The position numbers and the translations under genes were made by a program. DNA of 64,000 bases from positions 9,797,501-9,861,500 of the forward strand of contig NC_085112.1 of the NCBI RefSeq assembly GCF_030269925.1, written 5' to 3'. This document shows positions 21,841 through 33,385 of the stretch, piece by piece; position 1 is the stretch's first letter; every line of letters starts with the position of its first letter. This stretch comes from Bombyx mori (Eukaryota; Arthropoda; Insecta; Lepidoptera; Bombycidae). Below the pieces are notes generated by a model. The model did no database searches. It was given only the letters and a program-made list of their open reading frames with translations, and had not been told where the DNA came from.

Positions 21841-24800
21841 ACTAGAGGTCCCGCAGTAGTCGAAATTCGACTATAATTAATTGGAATTGTAAGTTTGTAC
21901 ACTATTATGATTGTATGTTATACTTCTTAATCACAAATTTCGCCAATGACTATACTATAAAAAAATATTAACAAAGACAAACAATATTTAATTTATTCTG
22001 AATTTGACCACAGACGTCAAGAACAAAAGTTTGACAATAAATAGTATGCATGCTTGTGTGCGTCAAATATATGGTATGTACTGTGTGTAATGTTTTCTTT
22101 ATTGATTTAAAGTATCTTTTATTTATTATTTAAAAAAAATATTAGCATTGTGCACTTCTTCTCTATATTCTCTATAAGTGTGGAAAATTTCATACTCCTC
22201 CGTCCGCGCAATTTTCGTAAAAAGGGATACAAAGTTTTTGCTTCACGTATTAATATATAGATACTATGTCGAATCTCTAAATCTGAATGTCGGATCTCTA
22301 AATCCCCTTTAACCATGAACTGAATGTATCTAACACCGCTTTAATCAGACATCGCGAATAGATAGAAAACACATTGATACGAACGACATATTTGTTTAAG
22401 AGCACTTCGACAAAAAAAATTGTACCAAAAGAACCTTCTATAATCCTTTACGTTGTTTTATGAAGCTTGTGACTTTTATGGTAATCTATATATTAGGGTC
22501 ATACACAAAAAGGGTAAAAAAAGTGTTATAGCAATGTATCATCTAAAAGAGCAAATTAGCGAATATTTGAAAGTATTTAAATTGTAAAGGTACTATATTA
22601 CTACTCATTTTAATCGTATCTTGTAAAATATTACATTTCATAAATTCATTTTGATGTCGTTAAACATCAAAAAATCTCTTCCTGTGGACTGTTACAAGAC
22701 GAAGGTATAATGTTTGAGCCATGTTTAAAAATAGTTAAAGTACCCTATGTATTAAAATTATTTTCCTGTAACACAAAAAATATAATAAAGATGATAATAT
22801 TGAGAATAAAAAAAAAATAGTATACAATAAATCCAATAAACTTATGGTTACATGAAATGGAGTCTTTTCTGTGGACGCGATAAAACGACATCAAATTTTA
22901 ATTTATTCGACCGCATTAAGTTTATGTTTTTAACTGTTGGCATCACTAAATTCATTTCATTCCGGCGTTTGATATTTTGTTGTTTCGATTCCAGTGCGAG
23001 TTAAAATATATTTTTTATTCCAAAACACACATAAACGTAAAAGATCAAGTGTTCTTTCCTGTTCCAATTATAGACATGTAAATATTATCTATAAAAATGT
23101 ATATTTATTGTTTTTATATGAGCATTTAGTACAAGTAAATGAAAAGCATGTTGCTTGATTTCTAACCTCAAAGTTAATTTCTTTACGCAAGAGTTTTTAC
23201 AATACATCTTTTCTGTGGACGTCTTTCCTGTGGTCCCGATGTCCACCGAAAAGACCAAGTCCACAGAAAATGTGTAAGAAACATACCTTAGTAGGTCTAA
23301 GTAGAGAAGAACTAAAAAAATTTATGAATCGAGGGCCTACTCCTTTTTTAAAGTTGGTTAGAAAGAGGTTTGATTTTGGCAACATTTGATATTCTAGGTT
23401 AGAGCCTCAAACTTTTTAGTACATTTTATATTCGCAATAAAAAAAGTTACAAATCTAATCAATGTAAATAGAGGAAACGATTTTATTTTTTTTCTATTGA
23501 TTTCGTTCAGTGGGTTCAACCCTTGGTCGTGGGTTGGTCCATATCTTCCTTCGTTTTAGTTCATGCTTTTTTTCGTATTGCATTTTTTTTAAAGTAAATA
23601 TGCCACGAGCAAGCTGATCTAAAATTCAACTCTAAGAAGAACAAAAAAAACAAAGACGTCGTCAACAAAAGAAGTTGAGCATGAGACGCACACGTGCTAA
23701 GCTGAGCGGAGCAGAAATTCAAGAGATAAGAAAACAAGACAAAGAAAGTAACAAGAAAAAAAAAGCTGAAGGTCTAATTAAAATTATAAAAGTCTACACT
23801 CCCAGGCAGCAAAGGAACATAGGAAGGCATGAAGAGAAAAAGCGAAAATAAGACGTGAAAAGAAAAACAGCAAAAAGCTGAGGCTACTGATTTGATTAGT
23901 AACATTTCATCTTCAAGTTCATCATATTTGGCAAGATCTCGTGTTAGTGGAGGTAAAGTTATTAAAGCTCGTAACTTGCGACGACTTAAATCAGAGAATA
24001 AGTATTTAAGAATGAAAATATCAAACATGGGTTCAGGCTTAGTTAGATATCGTATGCAATTATCAAGATTAAACAGAAAACAGAAGAACCAATCGTCAGT
24101 TAGAGAAACGTATAAACAGAAAAAAGAAAATAGTGAAGAAATACAGCTGATATGCATTGTTTTCATTATCGTCTAGGTCAAATAAATTTGCAAATGAAGA
24201 CATTGAATTCGTTTCGGGCCTCATAATAATATGTTCTAGATTCTGGGTCAAATACTCCTGAAATAGAATATTTATCTGTACCTAATTCTCCTTTTATACC
24301 AGTAACATCCGACGCATCTACGCTATCAATATCACCTGATTTCTCAGACAGGTTTACTCCAGATTCTGATATTATATATGATCGAGAGCCACGTAAACCT
24401 ATTAAGCGGGCACTGCGTATATTATATTCTGATAGTGAGTCCGATTGCTCTATAAGCTTTTCATCAAAAAAATGATGGCCATCAACTCCTTTACAATATT
24501 CAGACAATTTTGATAGTTCTCTGGAAATATTTTGAAATAAGTTAAGTCCTTAAATTTCATTACATTCCATATTAAAATTCATTAGCTATCTAAAGAATTA
24601 TATACGAAGAATATACCATGGCTGTAAAATTATTATCATTCGATATTTGTTTTGTGTCATAAGTCCACCGAAGCGATTTTCCTTTCTGTAGACATTATTA
24701 TTTTATTTTTTATTTTCCAATTAATGTGATTATGTTGACATTTTATTTGCGTTTCGGTATTCGTTTATACCAGTGGCTACACGTGCTTGATTATGTTGTC

Positions 24801-25456
24801 TTAATATATTTTAGCTTACGCTGCATCACAGCTTTTCATCTCTCTTGTAGACCAAATCGTCTCTTCTGTGGTCCGCAAAAATATAAAAATTGCGATTATG
24901 CCAAAAATAAGACATATTGATCTCGGTTACAGTGATTAAAAGATTGATAATCAATAGTTAAATAATAAATAGTTTGTTTCACACTGATTCTGAGATATTT
25001 TTTTTGCTGCACTTTTTTGTTCTCTATTTGTGTATGACCCATTAATACGTGAAGCAAAAACTTTGTATCCCTTTTTACGAAAAACGCGCGAACGGAGGAG
25101 TATGAAATTTTTCACACTTATAGAGATATATAGAGAAGAAGTGCACAATGCTAATATTTTTTTTAAATAATGCATAAAAGAGACATTAAATCAATAAAGA
25201 AAACATTACACACACTACATACCATGTATTTGACGCACACACGCATGCATACTATTTATTGTCAAACTTTTTTTCTTGACGTCTGTTGTCAAATTGAGAA
25301 TAGATTAAATATTGTTTGTCTTTGTTAATATTTTTTATAGAGTATAGTCATTGGCGAAATTTGTGATTAAGAAGTATAACATACAATCATAATAGTGTAC
25401 AAACTTACAATTCCAATTAATTATAGTCGAATTTCGACTACTGCGGGACCTCTAGT
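21841..25456. mobile_element. 3.6-kb DNA element with ~415-bp terminal inverted repeats
   Basis: The left arm at 21841-22253 is repeated inverted at about 25042-25456, from ACTAGAGGTCCCGCAGTAG inward to the cacgtattaat block. The arms have point differences and short indels. The end bases (ACTAG and CTAGT) allow either a TA or a CTAG target duplication. The 2.8-kb core carries a broken plus-strand ORF (23600-24475) and several copies of a TTTTCTGTGGAC motif (near 22862, 23209 and, inverted, 23259; variants at 22677, 24662 and 24857). I cannot name the superfamily. Confidence 0.8.
23600..24475 (+). pseudogene. broken ORF inside the 3.6-kb TIR element
   Basis: The frames together read as one decayed coding region. 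An MPRAS start at 23600 is followed by a stop, then a Lys/Arg-rich stretch (KLSGAEIQEIRKQDKESNKK, KIIKVYTPRQQRN). The middle frame, from 23892 to about 24150, is basic and coiled-coil-like (LRRLKSENKYLRMKISNM). The region then shifts frame, with two stops at about 24224, into an acidic Ser/Asp-rich tail (SPFIPVTSDASTLSISPDF ... YSDSESDCSISFSSKK) ending at TGA 24473-24475. A basic DNA-binding-like head, coiled coil and acidic tail would fit an element-encoded accessory or transposase protein. I do not recognise the family and see no DDE motif. Confidence 0.45.
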
Positions 25457-25930
25457 GTAAAATAATTATTAGTGTGAAATACTTTTGCTCAACATAGAGA
25501 GACGATGCCGACGGTACATTTAGTGGTTACTGAAGCTCATAAGCATACTAACGTGACCACCGCTCTAAGAACCTAGATTACTTAGAGGCATAAGGTATAC
25601 TTTTTCGTACAATACGCCCTACGGCCAGTAGTTACGTAAATCTTATTTTTACCAAATTGTTTCGCGGGAGTCATTCGTGAACGCGATTAGATAGCTACGT
25701 ATTTTCGTAAAAACGTATTTAGATGGTTGATTCAAGTGCCGACACGGTCGCGTCTTTCCGTACAAATACACCGGCCGCCTTATCCGTTAGGCTGCGACTT
25801 GTATTGTATTAAATTTCGAAAGGATTAGCGTTCGTTATCATTTCGAAGTTCTGATTCACTGTTCCTATATTTTACGATTATTAGTGTTTTTTTATCTTTT
25901 GAGGTAGTAAAGATTATATTATATAAAATA

Positions 25931-26125
25931 CTAGCGACCCGCCCTCGCTTCGCTTCGGAAACTGTAATTTATTATTGATTTCTCCACTATTTAATGGATG
26001 TTATTATAAATATAAACCTTCCTCTTTAATCACTCTATCTATTTAAAAAAACCGCATCAAAATCCGTTGCGTAGTTTTAAAGATTTAAGCATACATAGCG
26101 ACTTTGTTTTATACTATGTAGTGAC
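25931..26125 (-). repeat. Helitron-like end fragment
   Basis: The block actagcgacccgccctcgct at 25931 is the reverse complement of the termini seen at 30853, 30903, 35754 and 35804 (gggtcgctagt). It continues through ctgtaatttattattgat, as at 33050-33078. Confidence 0.5.
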
Positions 26126-26252
26126 TATGTAGGTATTTACAAATTGGAAAAACCTACAACGTATCGCAAGTATGACAATGATCGTGTACGTGATAACGAT
26201 GACTAATAACACTTGTAAGATTAGTAATAATACGCTACCTATTGAAAAATAA

Positions 26253-26440
26253 TGTAACTGGTGGGAGAGGAGGGCGTCTTGTATGCCCGCAGGGGTAGCT
26301 ACCACCACTCTGCTTATTTCTGCTGCGAAACACTAATGCGGTTGGAAGGGTGGGGCGGCCGTTCTACTGTAGAACGGAGACTTAGAATTTAGGTCTCGGG
26401 GTGGGTGGAGGCGTTTATGTTGATGATCGGCTCTGGTACA
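26253..26440 (+). repeat. old diverged Bm1 SINE
   Basis: The motifs are in order but mutated: actggtgggag, accaccactctgcttatttc, ctaatgcggttggaagggtg, ggtctcggggtgggtgg. No A-tail is visible. Confidence 0.6.
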
Positions 26441-26775
26441 CTTAACCAAGCCCTGACCCGCGAGCGTTGCAATGTCTACAACGCGTGATTGCGGTCAGGG
26501 CGTTCGTAGGAGGTTCGCCCGGCACGAAAAAAAATTTATTATAATATGTATATTAAAAATTCAATTGCCATTCAATAATAATTTATTCCCAAACACATTT
26601 TTTTAAGAAGCATTCAATTTTAGCTTTATCTTATTGAGAATTCGGAGCAGCTTAGCTGTGGATTAACCACGTTTTTAGTTAACCCATCTAGATGTTGCTG
26701 ATATTCATGCTCAGAAAAACTAATAGTAAAAGAGAATATTTTACCTACAAACTGATGGATATCGTTAACTATATT

Positions 26776-27012
26776 CATTACTGGTGGTAGGACCTCTTGT
26801 GAGTCCGCACAGGTAGGACCACCGCCCTGCCTATTTCTGCCGTGAAGCAGTAATGCGTTTCGGTTTGAAGGGCGGGGCAGCCGTTGTAACTATACTGACA
26901 CCTTAGAACTTATATCTCAAGGTGGGTGGCGCATTTACGTTGTAGATGTCCATGGGCTCCACTAACCACTTAACACCAGGTGGGCTGTGAGCTTGTCCAC
27001 CCATCTAAGCAA
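26776..27012 (+). repeat. Bm1 SINE lacking the tRNA-like head
   Basis: This well-preserved body runs from attactggtggtaggacc to the A-rich tail that overlaps the next insertion. Confidence 0.88.
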
Positions 27013-27039
27013 GAAATAAAAACAAACAAATGAAAATTA

Positions 27040-27990
27040 TTTTTTTTTTTGGTCAGGAGGAAATCGCCGGACTTCCGCCCTCCCCTGGGGATGAAGGGCG
27101 GGGCATGTCGGAGTCGAACTGACTAAAACCTCCTGTCGCTCAACAACCCGCGTCCGAACCTCGCATGAGACAGAACCCATGAAAAGGCAAAGGGGGGAAA
27201 GTGAAGCGTTTAGTGCGGAGCACATCTCTCCCATCACCCCCCCCTCGGGACGCCGGACTGGCTGTTGTCGTCGCCACGACCACCAGCCCTCTCGGTCGGC
27301 AGGCTATCCGGAGCCCGCCTAGATGGCGCCGGTTAGAATGGGTTATCCTACGGAATACCCCGCTGGGTCAGAACCAGCGTGGGTCGAGGATAGCCGGCCT
27401 TCCATCACCCGGATGCTCTTGCGTAAAACGCGTGCAGAGCAGCTTGCACGTCGTCTTCTTAGGCCCCCTTCGCCGGTCCCCAGACCGACATGTGAAGGGG
27501 ACCCGAAACCCTTAGAGGGCCAGGGCTTGGGCGAGATCCGCCTCACTGATCCCCGCCCGACGGCGGCGGGCTTGCGCGTCTCTCACGCGCCCCGCCGCCT
27601 CCTTCTGCGAGATGGTGCACTCGCAGAAGTCGAGCATCGCCTTCCACGACTCGTCGTCGCCGAGCATCGATGCCACAACACTCGGCAACGACAAGTCGTT
27701 TCCTATTTTTGCGACGAGGACACGGCGCCACCCCTCCCATGCGGGGCAGGCGACGAGCGTATGCTCTGCCGTGTCCAAGTCGCAACCACAATGGTGGCAC
27801 TCTGCCGTCGGCTCGGCTGTGATCCGGTGCAGGAACTCACCGAAGCAACCATGCCCAGTGAGCACCTGCGTGAGCCGGAAAGTGAGGCGTCCTCTGTCAC
27901 GATTCACCCAATCCACAAGGACCGGGCGAATCGCCTCGACGGTCCTACGACCAGCCGAAGGATCAGCCAGCCGTCTGGACCATGACTCCA
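27040..27990 (-). mobile_element. R1-clade LINE, 5'-truncated
   Basis: A T-run at 27040-27051 marks the poly(A) tail on the minus strand. The minus strand from about 27990 to 27512 encodes an R1-type ORF2 C-terminus. It contains LESWSRRLADPSAGRRTVEA, then CHHC...H...C (CHHCGCDLDTAEHTLVACPA), then LDFCECTISQKEAAGRVRD and a stop at 27512. A 3' UTR follows. It is the same family as the 48.5-kb copy. A 10-bp duplication (aaacaaatga) is possible at 27027-27036 and just beyond 27990, but the tail between is irregular. The site is the A-tail of the neighbouring Bm1. Confidence 0.8.
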
Positions 27991-28181
27991 GCAAAACAAA
28001 TGACATAAGGACGTTTTACGATATATCTAAAATCTATCCGTTGTATTGTATACGCACGTTTACGTAAGTAAAGATATTTGATGGTTTTCCTAACCATACA
28101 TATATAAATTAGTTTCAAGTTAACTATTTGTTTATAGTATTTATTTCCCCAGCGAATATTTTCATGGACGTTAGTTAGTTT

Positions 28182-28623
28182 TGAAGTCGTCGTGGCTTAA
28201 AGGATAAGACGCCCGGTGCATTCGTGTTGAAGCGATGCAACTGTGTTCGAATCCCGCAGGCGGGTACCAATTTTTCTAATGAAATACGTACTCAACAAAT
28301 GTTCACGATTGACTTCCACGGTGAAGGAATAACATCGTGTAATAAAAATCAAACCCGCAAAATTATAATTTGCGTAATTACTGGTGGTTGGACCACTTGT
28401 GAGTCCGCGCGGATAGGTACCACCGCCCTACCTATTTCTGCCGTGAAGCAGTAATGCGTTTCGGTTTGAAGGGTGGGGCAGCCGTTGTAACTATACTGAG
28501 ACTTTAGAACTTGTATCTCAAGGTGGGTGGCGCATTTACGTCGTAAATATCTATGGGCTCCAGTAACCACTTAACACCAGGTGGGCTGTGAGCTCGTCCA
28601 TCCATAAAAGCAATAAAAAAAAT
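28182..28623 (+). repeat. full-length Bm1 SINE
   Basis: A tRNA-like head at 28182-28265 (A-box-like gtggcttaaaggataagacg, B-box-like gttcgaatccc) leads into a linker (caacaaatgttcacgattg) and the standard body. It ends in aataaaaaaaatg. The pol III promoter boxes are intact by eye. This is the best Bm1 reference in the window. Confidence 0.92.
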
Positions 28624-28640
28624 GAAAGATATGTACGCTT

Positions 28641-28940
28641 ATTCAGATGAATATATGGTAAAGCTGTGGTCAAACAAAGACGCGAAATAAGGATCGTTTT
28701 CAAAATCTCAATGTGATGAGTCTTCCTGAATAGAAAATGCTACGCTGGCTGCAATTTCAGATAAGAACAAAGGTTTTTTTTTTGTTCTATATTCAGATGA
28801 ATATATGGTAAAGCTGTGGTCAAACAAAGACGCGAAATAAGGATCGTTTTCAAAATCTCAATGTGATGAGTCTTCCTGAATAGAAAATGCTACGCTGGCT
28901 GCAACTTCAGATAAGAACAAAGGTTTTTTTTTTGTTCTAA
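28641..28940. repeat. 150-bp direct tandem duplication
   Basis: 28641-28790 and 28791-28940 appear identical except for one internal change (gcaatttcag versus gcaacttcag) and the last base. Each unit ends in a T9 run. Confidence 0.95.
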
Positions 28941-29451
28941 TGAACCGATGATCTCTCAGTGTAACATCGCGCTCTTCAAAATGGAGTCCGTACTGCCTAC
29001 CCTCCCGAGAAGTTTCATAGTAAGCACGTCTCTAAACAACTACTCGATTGCTAAAACACTCACCACATTTCGTAATTTTGTAATAACACCGAAAAATAAA
29101 CTTGTATCCAATGTCGTTCACCGTAGAACTAAGACTAAACACACATTGTCAAAGCGAGTGCTTAAAAATCGCCATATTTTATCAACGTTTATCTAAAATT
29201 ATCTTTTCCGATCAATAGTTTGTCGTGCAAAATCACCAGCCGACCGGTTCTGTACAATAAATGAATACTACTAACACGAACAGCTCATGACTTTCTAGTA
29301 ATCTAATTAAGTTTAATTAGTCAATAGTATATTTTACGATGAATTCTAAATGCTTCATAGTCAATTATATTTGGTTCTATGTATTCGTAGCGGTTCATTT
29401 CAGAATTTGTTTTTGAATATCTACGAGGTCTTTGTATTATGCAGTTTTTTT

Positions 29452-29640
29452 TTATTGCATGGATAGGCACCACCGCCCTGCCTATTTCTGTAGTGACGCA
29501 GCAATGCGTTTGGGTTCGAAGGGTGGAGAAGCCGCGGTACTATACTGAGACCTTAAATCTCAAGGTGAGTGGCGGCATTTACGTTGTAGATTTCTATGGG
29601 CTTCGGTAACTCCAGAGCTCGTCCACATATTTAAGCAATA
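29452..29640 (+). repeat. diverged Bm1 SINE
   Basis: It carries caccaccgccctgcctattt, aatgcgtttgggttcgaagg, tactgagaccttaaatctca and gtagatttctatgggcttcg in Bm1 order, with internal deletions. Confidence 0.75.
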
Positions 29641-30459
29641 TAAACAAAAGAAATATATATATGCAGGGTGTCCCAAACTTCAACGATAAGTCGGTAATGG
29701 TGTATGGTTGGGTCAATAACTACCCACGGAAAAAAAATATCCAGCTCTTTTTTTTTCAAAATTACATTAACTTTTTTGAAAAATGTTGTAATTTGATACC
29801 TTACACCCTATGATTAGATACTGTGGTTACGAATGTGAACATATCCCCGCATTGTGTTTGTATTAGCTATTTAAGTAACATAACTATTAATTGCAGTTCC
29901 AATTGAAATTTTAGAACATTTTAACTTTTAATCAAGTTTGACATGCTACTGTGTAAAAAAAATTATGAAATGTATTATGGCATGTTATAAAAAAAGTTAG
30001 CGCAGCTCATCATAATTCTAAAATGGTGCAATACTATGACAACACTTGTAAAAATTCTAAGAATTCTCTTATCAAGACACAAAAACATTTTATTTATTTG
30101 TCTCTTATCAAGACACATTTTATTAAATAAATAAAATAAATAAATAAATAAATAAAAATAATTATTTAGCTTAGTTTTTGAAAACATTACCTATTGTTCA
30201 AAAAAGGGTTTTGAAACTGTTTCAATGAAAGTCATAATGAGAAATTAAGATATTTATTGCGTACTTAAATTAAATGTTTAAATTATTGACCATCTACGTC
30301 AACACACGCGTGACAACGCCTTAAAAATGATAATTTAATGAGTCTCGCATATCCCCGTCTGTTCATATCTTTGCAGCCTCCAAGATTCTTTGATTTGCTT
30401 TGATTGTTGCAATTGGTTTGGCCTTATTTTCTTTATTTCCCGATGATAGATTCCCGTGG
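29641..30459. other. no gene seen
   Basis: It includes a cagggtgtcccaaac block at 29664 that resembles some transposon ends, without a visible partner, and an (AAAT)-rich stretch near 30122-30160. No supported exon. Confidence 0.4.
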
Positions 30460-30497
30460 AAACTTGAACGAGCGTCTTTTTTACATTATGTATATAA

Positions 30498-30903
30498 TCT
30501 ATACATATAAATAAAATTGGAGTGTCTGTTTGTAATATTGAAATAACCTCTTTTTACTACATGCATATAAATATATATACGGTACATACACCAAAATAAC
30601 ATTTTTTACAATTTTTGTCTGTCTGTCCGTCTGTTTGTTCCGGCTAATCTCTGGAACGGCTGGACCGATTTCGACGGGACTTTCACTGATAGGTAGCTGA
30701 TGATACAAGGAGTAACTTAGGTTACTTTTTTAAGACTCGTTTCGCCCCGCGGCTTCGCCCGCGGCACGACAATAACCGCGGGTAACATCGCGGGACTCAG
30801 CTATCAATAATAAAATTTAATGTTTCCGAAACGAAGCGAGTGCGGGTCGCTAGTCAATAATAAAATTTAATGTTTCCGAAGCGAAGCGGGGGCTGGTCGC
30901 TAG
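30498..30903 (+). mobile_element. Helitron-like element with doubled 3' terminus
   Basis: It begins TCTATACATATAAATAAAAT and has a GC-rich palindromic stretch (ccccgcggcttcgcccgcgg, near 30746). It ends with two 50-bp copies of the same terminus (30804-30853 and 30854-30903), each closing in GGTCGCTAG. A TC start, 3' hairpin and CTAG end match Helitron structure. The second genomic copy is 35399-35804. Confidence 0.65.
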
Positions 30904-31170
30904 TATTTAATAAGAATATGACGCTTACGCACGTACAAGGTTTTTACAGATTCGGAGAAACTGATAGGGAGGAGCTATCGATAAACGTAACACGATAACA
31001 GACCCGATATTTTTTGACGATATTTTCTACTTTTTTAATTTCAGTAGTTTCTTAACGAAATATCTGAGTCGTTACGTTTACGAATTACGTTTACGAATTT
31101 TATGCGTTATTGTTACTTTTCCGAGATTTGTTTAACCTTAATTAAATACATAAACATGACAATAACACAT

Positions 31171-31420
31171 TTTTATTTATTTACGGCTAAGACGAGTTGA
31201 CGGCTAACCTGGTGTTAAATGATCACCGAAGTCCATAGACATCAACCACGCTAATGCAGCCACCCGTCTTGAGACATGTGTTTTTACAGTATAACGGCGG
31301 TCCAATCCTTGAAAACAATAGAAACGTCACGATAGAAATAGGCACAGTGGTGGTACCTACCCATACGGGCTCTCAAGTTGCTCTAACACGAGTAAAGATT
31401 ACTTTAAATACGTAGAAGCC
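31171..31420 (-). repeat. old Bm1-like SINE
   Basis: Minus-strand motifs are in Bm1 order but heavily substituted (ctaacctggtgttaaatgat, gccacccgtcttgaga, aggcacagtggtggtaccta). It is repeated at about 36071-36320 in the second duplication copy. Confidence 0.6.
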
Positions 31421-31433
31421 TTTGCCTACTACC

Positions 31434-31580
31434 TTTTTTTATTGCCGTATAGGCAAACGAGCATACGGCCCACCTGATGGTGAGTGGTTACCGTCGCTCA
31501 TGAACGTCAGCAGGGGTAGAGCCAAGTCGCTGCCTACCGTTCAACACTCTCCACAAGCCTCGTTTGAAGAAGGACATGTC
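31434..31580 (-). repeat. LINE 3' end of the 55.2-kb type (CR1-like)
   Basis: A T-run, attgccgtataggcaaacga, gcccacctgatggtgagtgg and aagcctcgtttgaagaagga match the reverse complement of the 3' end at 55400-55568. The second copy (about 36315-36440) has lost 30 bp corresponding to about 31529-31558. Confidence 0.6.
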
Positions 31581-32237
31581 ATAGCTCATGCTTAATCATA
31601 GCATACTTGCGTGAATAGCGTCATAGCATGCTTAATCTACTTTGAATAGTGATAGACGCATTTTGAGCATTTAAAAAATACCGGCTACCTTATCCTTCCA
31701 AAGTCAACAGTTTAGTTGCGTGACTAAGTTGTGGACCGAACCCTAATTTTTCTATTACTATACCGAAGCACCGACAGTGTTTTAAAGTTAATACACGAAA
31801 AGTTTGCTGCTTGCAGTTAGGATGCATTGCTCATAAATTTACAGACTATAACGTTGAGTGCTATGCGAACAGATAAGTTAAGCCAGATAAACGTAAATTA
31901 CGTCCTTGTCCTCTTTTCTCTACCGGTTACGGTTTCAAAAACGTAGATATTTTATTTATTTTTGAATTGAACTCAAATAAATGTACGTTCTAAAGTTTGG
32001 GAATATGGTTTTTCGTTGTCAGAGTACATGAATGGAGATATGAATATTAATGGTAATTAAATTAAATAAAGCAGTGCAGAAGGGGATCTCTTTCAGACAT
32101 TAAGCGCGAGGTCAATAAAGGAAAAAAATATATAAAGCAACTAAGTTCGATCGTTATCTATTTTATAAATCGATGTTTATGTTCTTTCTTTATTTTATTT
32201 TATACATATCCTATTTCAATCTAATTTATTTGTTTTT

Positions 32238-32375
32238 TTTTTCTTATCGTTTTCTTGGTAGATATCACCATTCTGGTGATAAGTAATCACCGTCGCTCAT
32301 GGGCGCCAGCCGTCAATGCCAGCGGCGCAGCCAAACCGCTGCTTACGGCTTAATGCTCTCCCACAAACCTCAAAA
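32238..32375 (-). repeat. diverged LINE 3' end (CR1-like)
   Basis: The order is as in the 31.4-kb copy (accattctggtgataagtaa, accgtcgctcatgggcgcca, gcggcgcagccaaaccgctg) but more diverged. It is present again at about 38186-38300. Confidence 0.5.
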
Positions 32376-33027
32376 TACTATAGGTAATAATTGCATTTTA
32401 GAAATATTTGTACTCATATTATTTTTTAATCATCTTCATTTCATTTCACTCCATATTATCATTTTTCATAAAAATAGGAATATAAATAAAAATAAGATAT
32501 GACTGAAAGGTCTTAGTTGCCAGGTCACAAAATCCCTTAAAAAAAGTACTCATATTATTTCATAAAATCATTGAAACGCAAAGACTGTATTACAAGAGCT
32601 CGTAGGAGAAGACAACGAGGGGAATACAACTAAAACTAATATCCAACAAGGTCGTTTAATACCGCAACAGTTCCTTCGTGGTTAGCACTATCTGCTGTCC
32701 AGCGTAAGTCGGCCGGCTGCAATAAAAAAAGTTTTGTATATTTTTTAACTTTTTCCATTAGAGCGGATTCCCGTGGGAGGCGGAGGTTCGCGTGAGAATG
32801 AGCAATTTCCTCCCGACCGCCGCGATTTCGATCTGACTTCCTGTCTGTGCAGCGATTTTAAAATTTATAGAATCCTCTTATACATGAAATTGAAAATAAG
32901 AACAAGCCCTCGTATGGGATGAAACAAGCCATTTTTTATTCTTATGTCGTTGGATTTCACTTGCAATTATGAAACACTGGAATTTTACAGTAGCGACTCG
33001 TTTGGCTTTGAAGCAAGCTTTATAGTA

Positions 33028-33385
33028 CAACTAGCGACCTAACCTAGCTTCGCTTCGGGAACTGTAATTTATTATTGATCTTATTGAATATCTACATATA
33101 TTATATAAAAATGAATTGCTGTTCGTTAGTCTCGCTAAAACTCGAGAACGGCCGGACCGATTTGGCTAATTTTGGTCTTGAATTATTTGTGGAAGTCCAG
33201 AGAAGGTTTAAAAGGTAGATAAATATGAAAACCGGTCGGAATTTAATAAAAATAACAATTTTGTTTTTCCTTTGATGTGTCCTCCGTCGGACAGATTCCT
33301 TTTGTTTGTGTTAAGTTTATTTTATACAAAAGTTTAGGTATTTTTTTATCGATTGAGGCACTACGAAGTCTGCCGGGTCAGCTAG
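33028..33385. mobile_element. two adjoining Helitron-like fragments
   Basis: 33028-33078 begins actagcgacct and matches the reversed terminus of the 25.9/30.9-kb type. 33104-33385 is a full copy of the 7.4-kb type, running from tatataaaaatgaattgctg to gtctgccgggtcagctagtt. In the second duplication copy this element was split by the full-length Jockey insertion. Confidence 0.6.

Noticed and set aside
24178..24507. 109-residue minus-strand frame
   Set aside because: The plus strand of this interval reads as the acidic Ser/Asp tail of the broken element ORF. The minus frame is its shadow.
27323..27985. 220-residue plus-strand open frame
   Set aside because: It is the antisense of the R1-type ORF2 C-terminus on the minus strand. 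GC-rich coding DNA leaves the opposite strand open.
28182..28265. tRNA gene
   Set aside because: It has A- and B-box-like sequence but no proper cloverleaf, and it continues into the Bm1 body, so it is a SINE head. The same applies at 2660-2722, 47185-47258 and 59328-59400.
29664..29700. Transposon end (cagggtgtcccaaac)
   Set aside because: No inverted partner was found in the neighbourhood, so an element cannot be delimited.
30499..30708. 69-residue minus-strand frame repeated identically at 35400-35609
   Set aside because: The identity comes from the tandem duplication of a Helitron-like repeat. There is no sign of coding selection.
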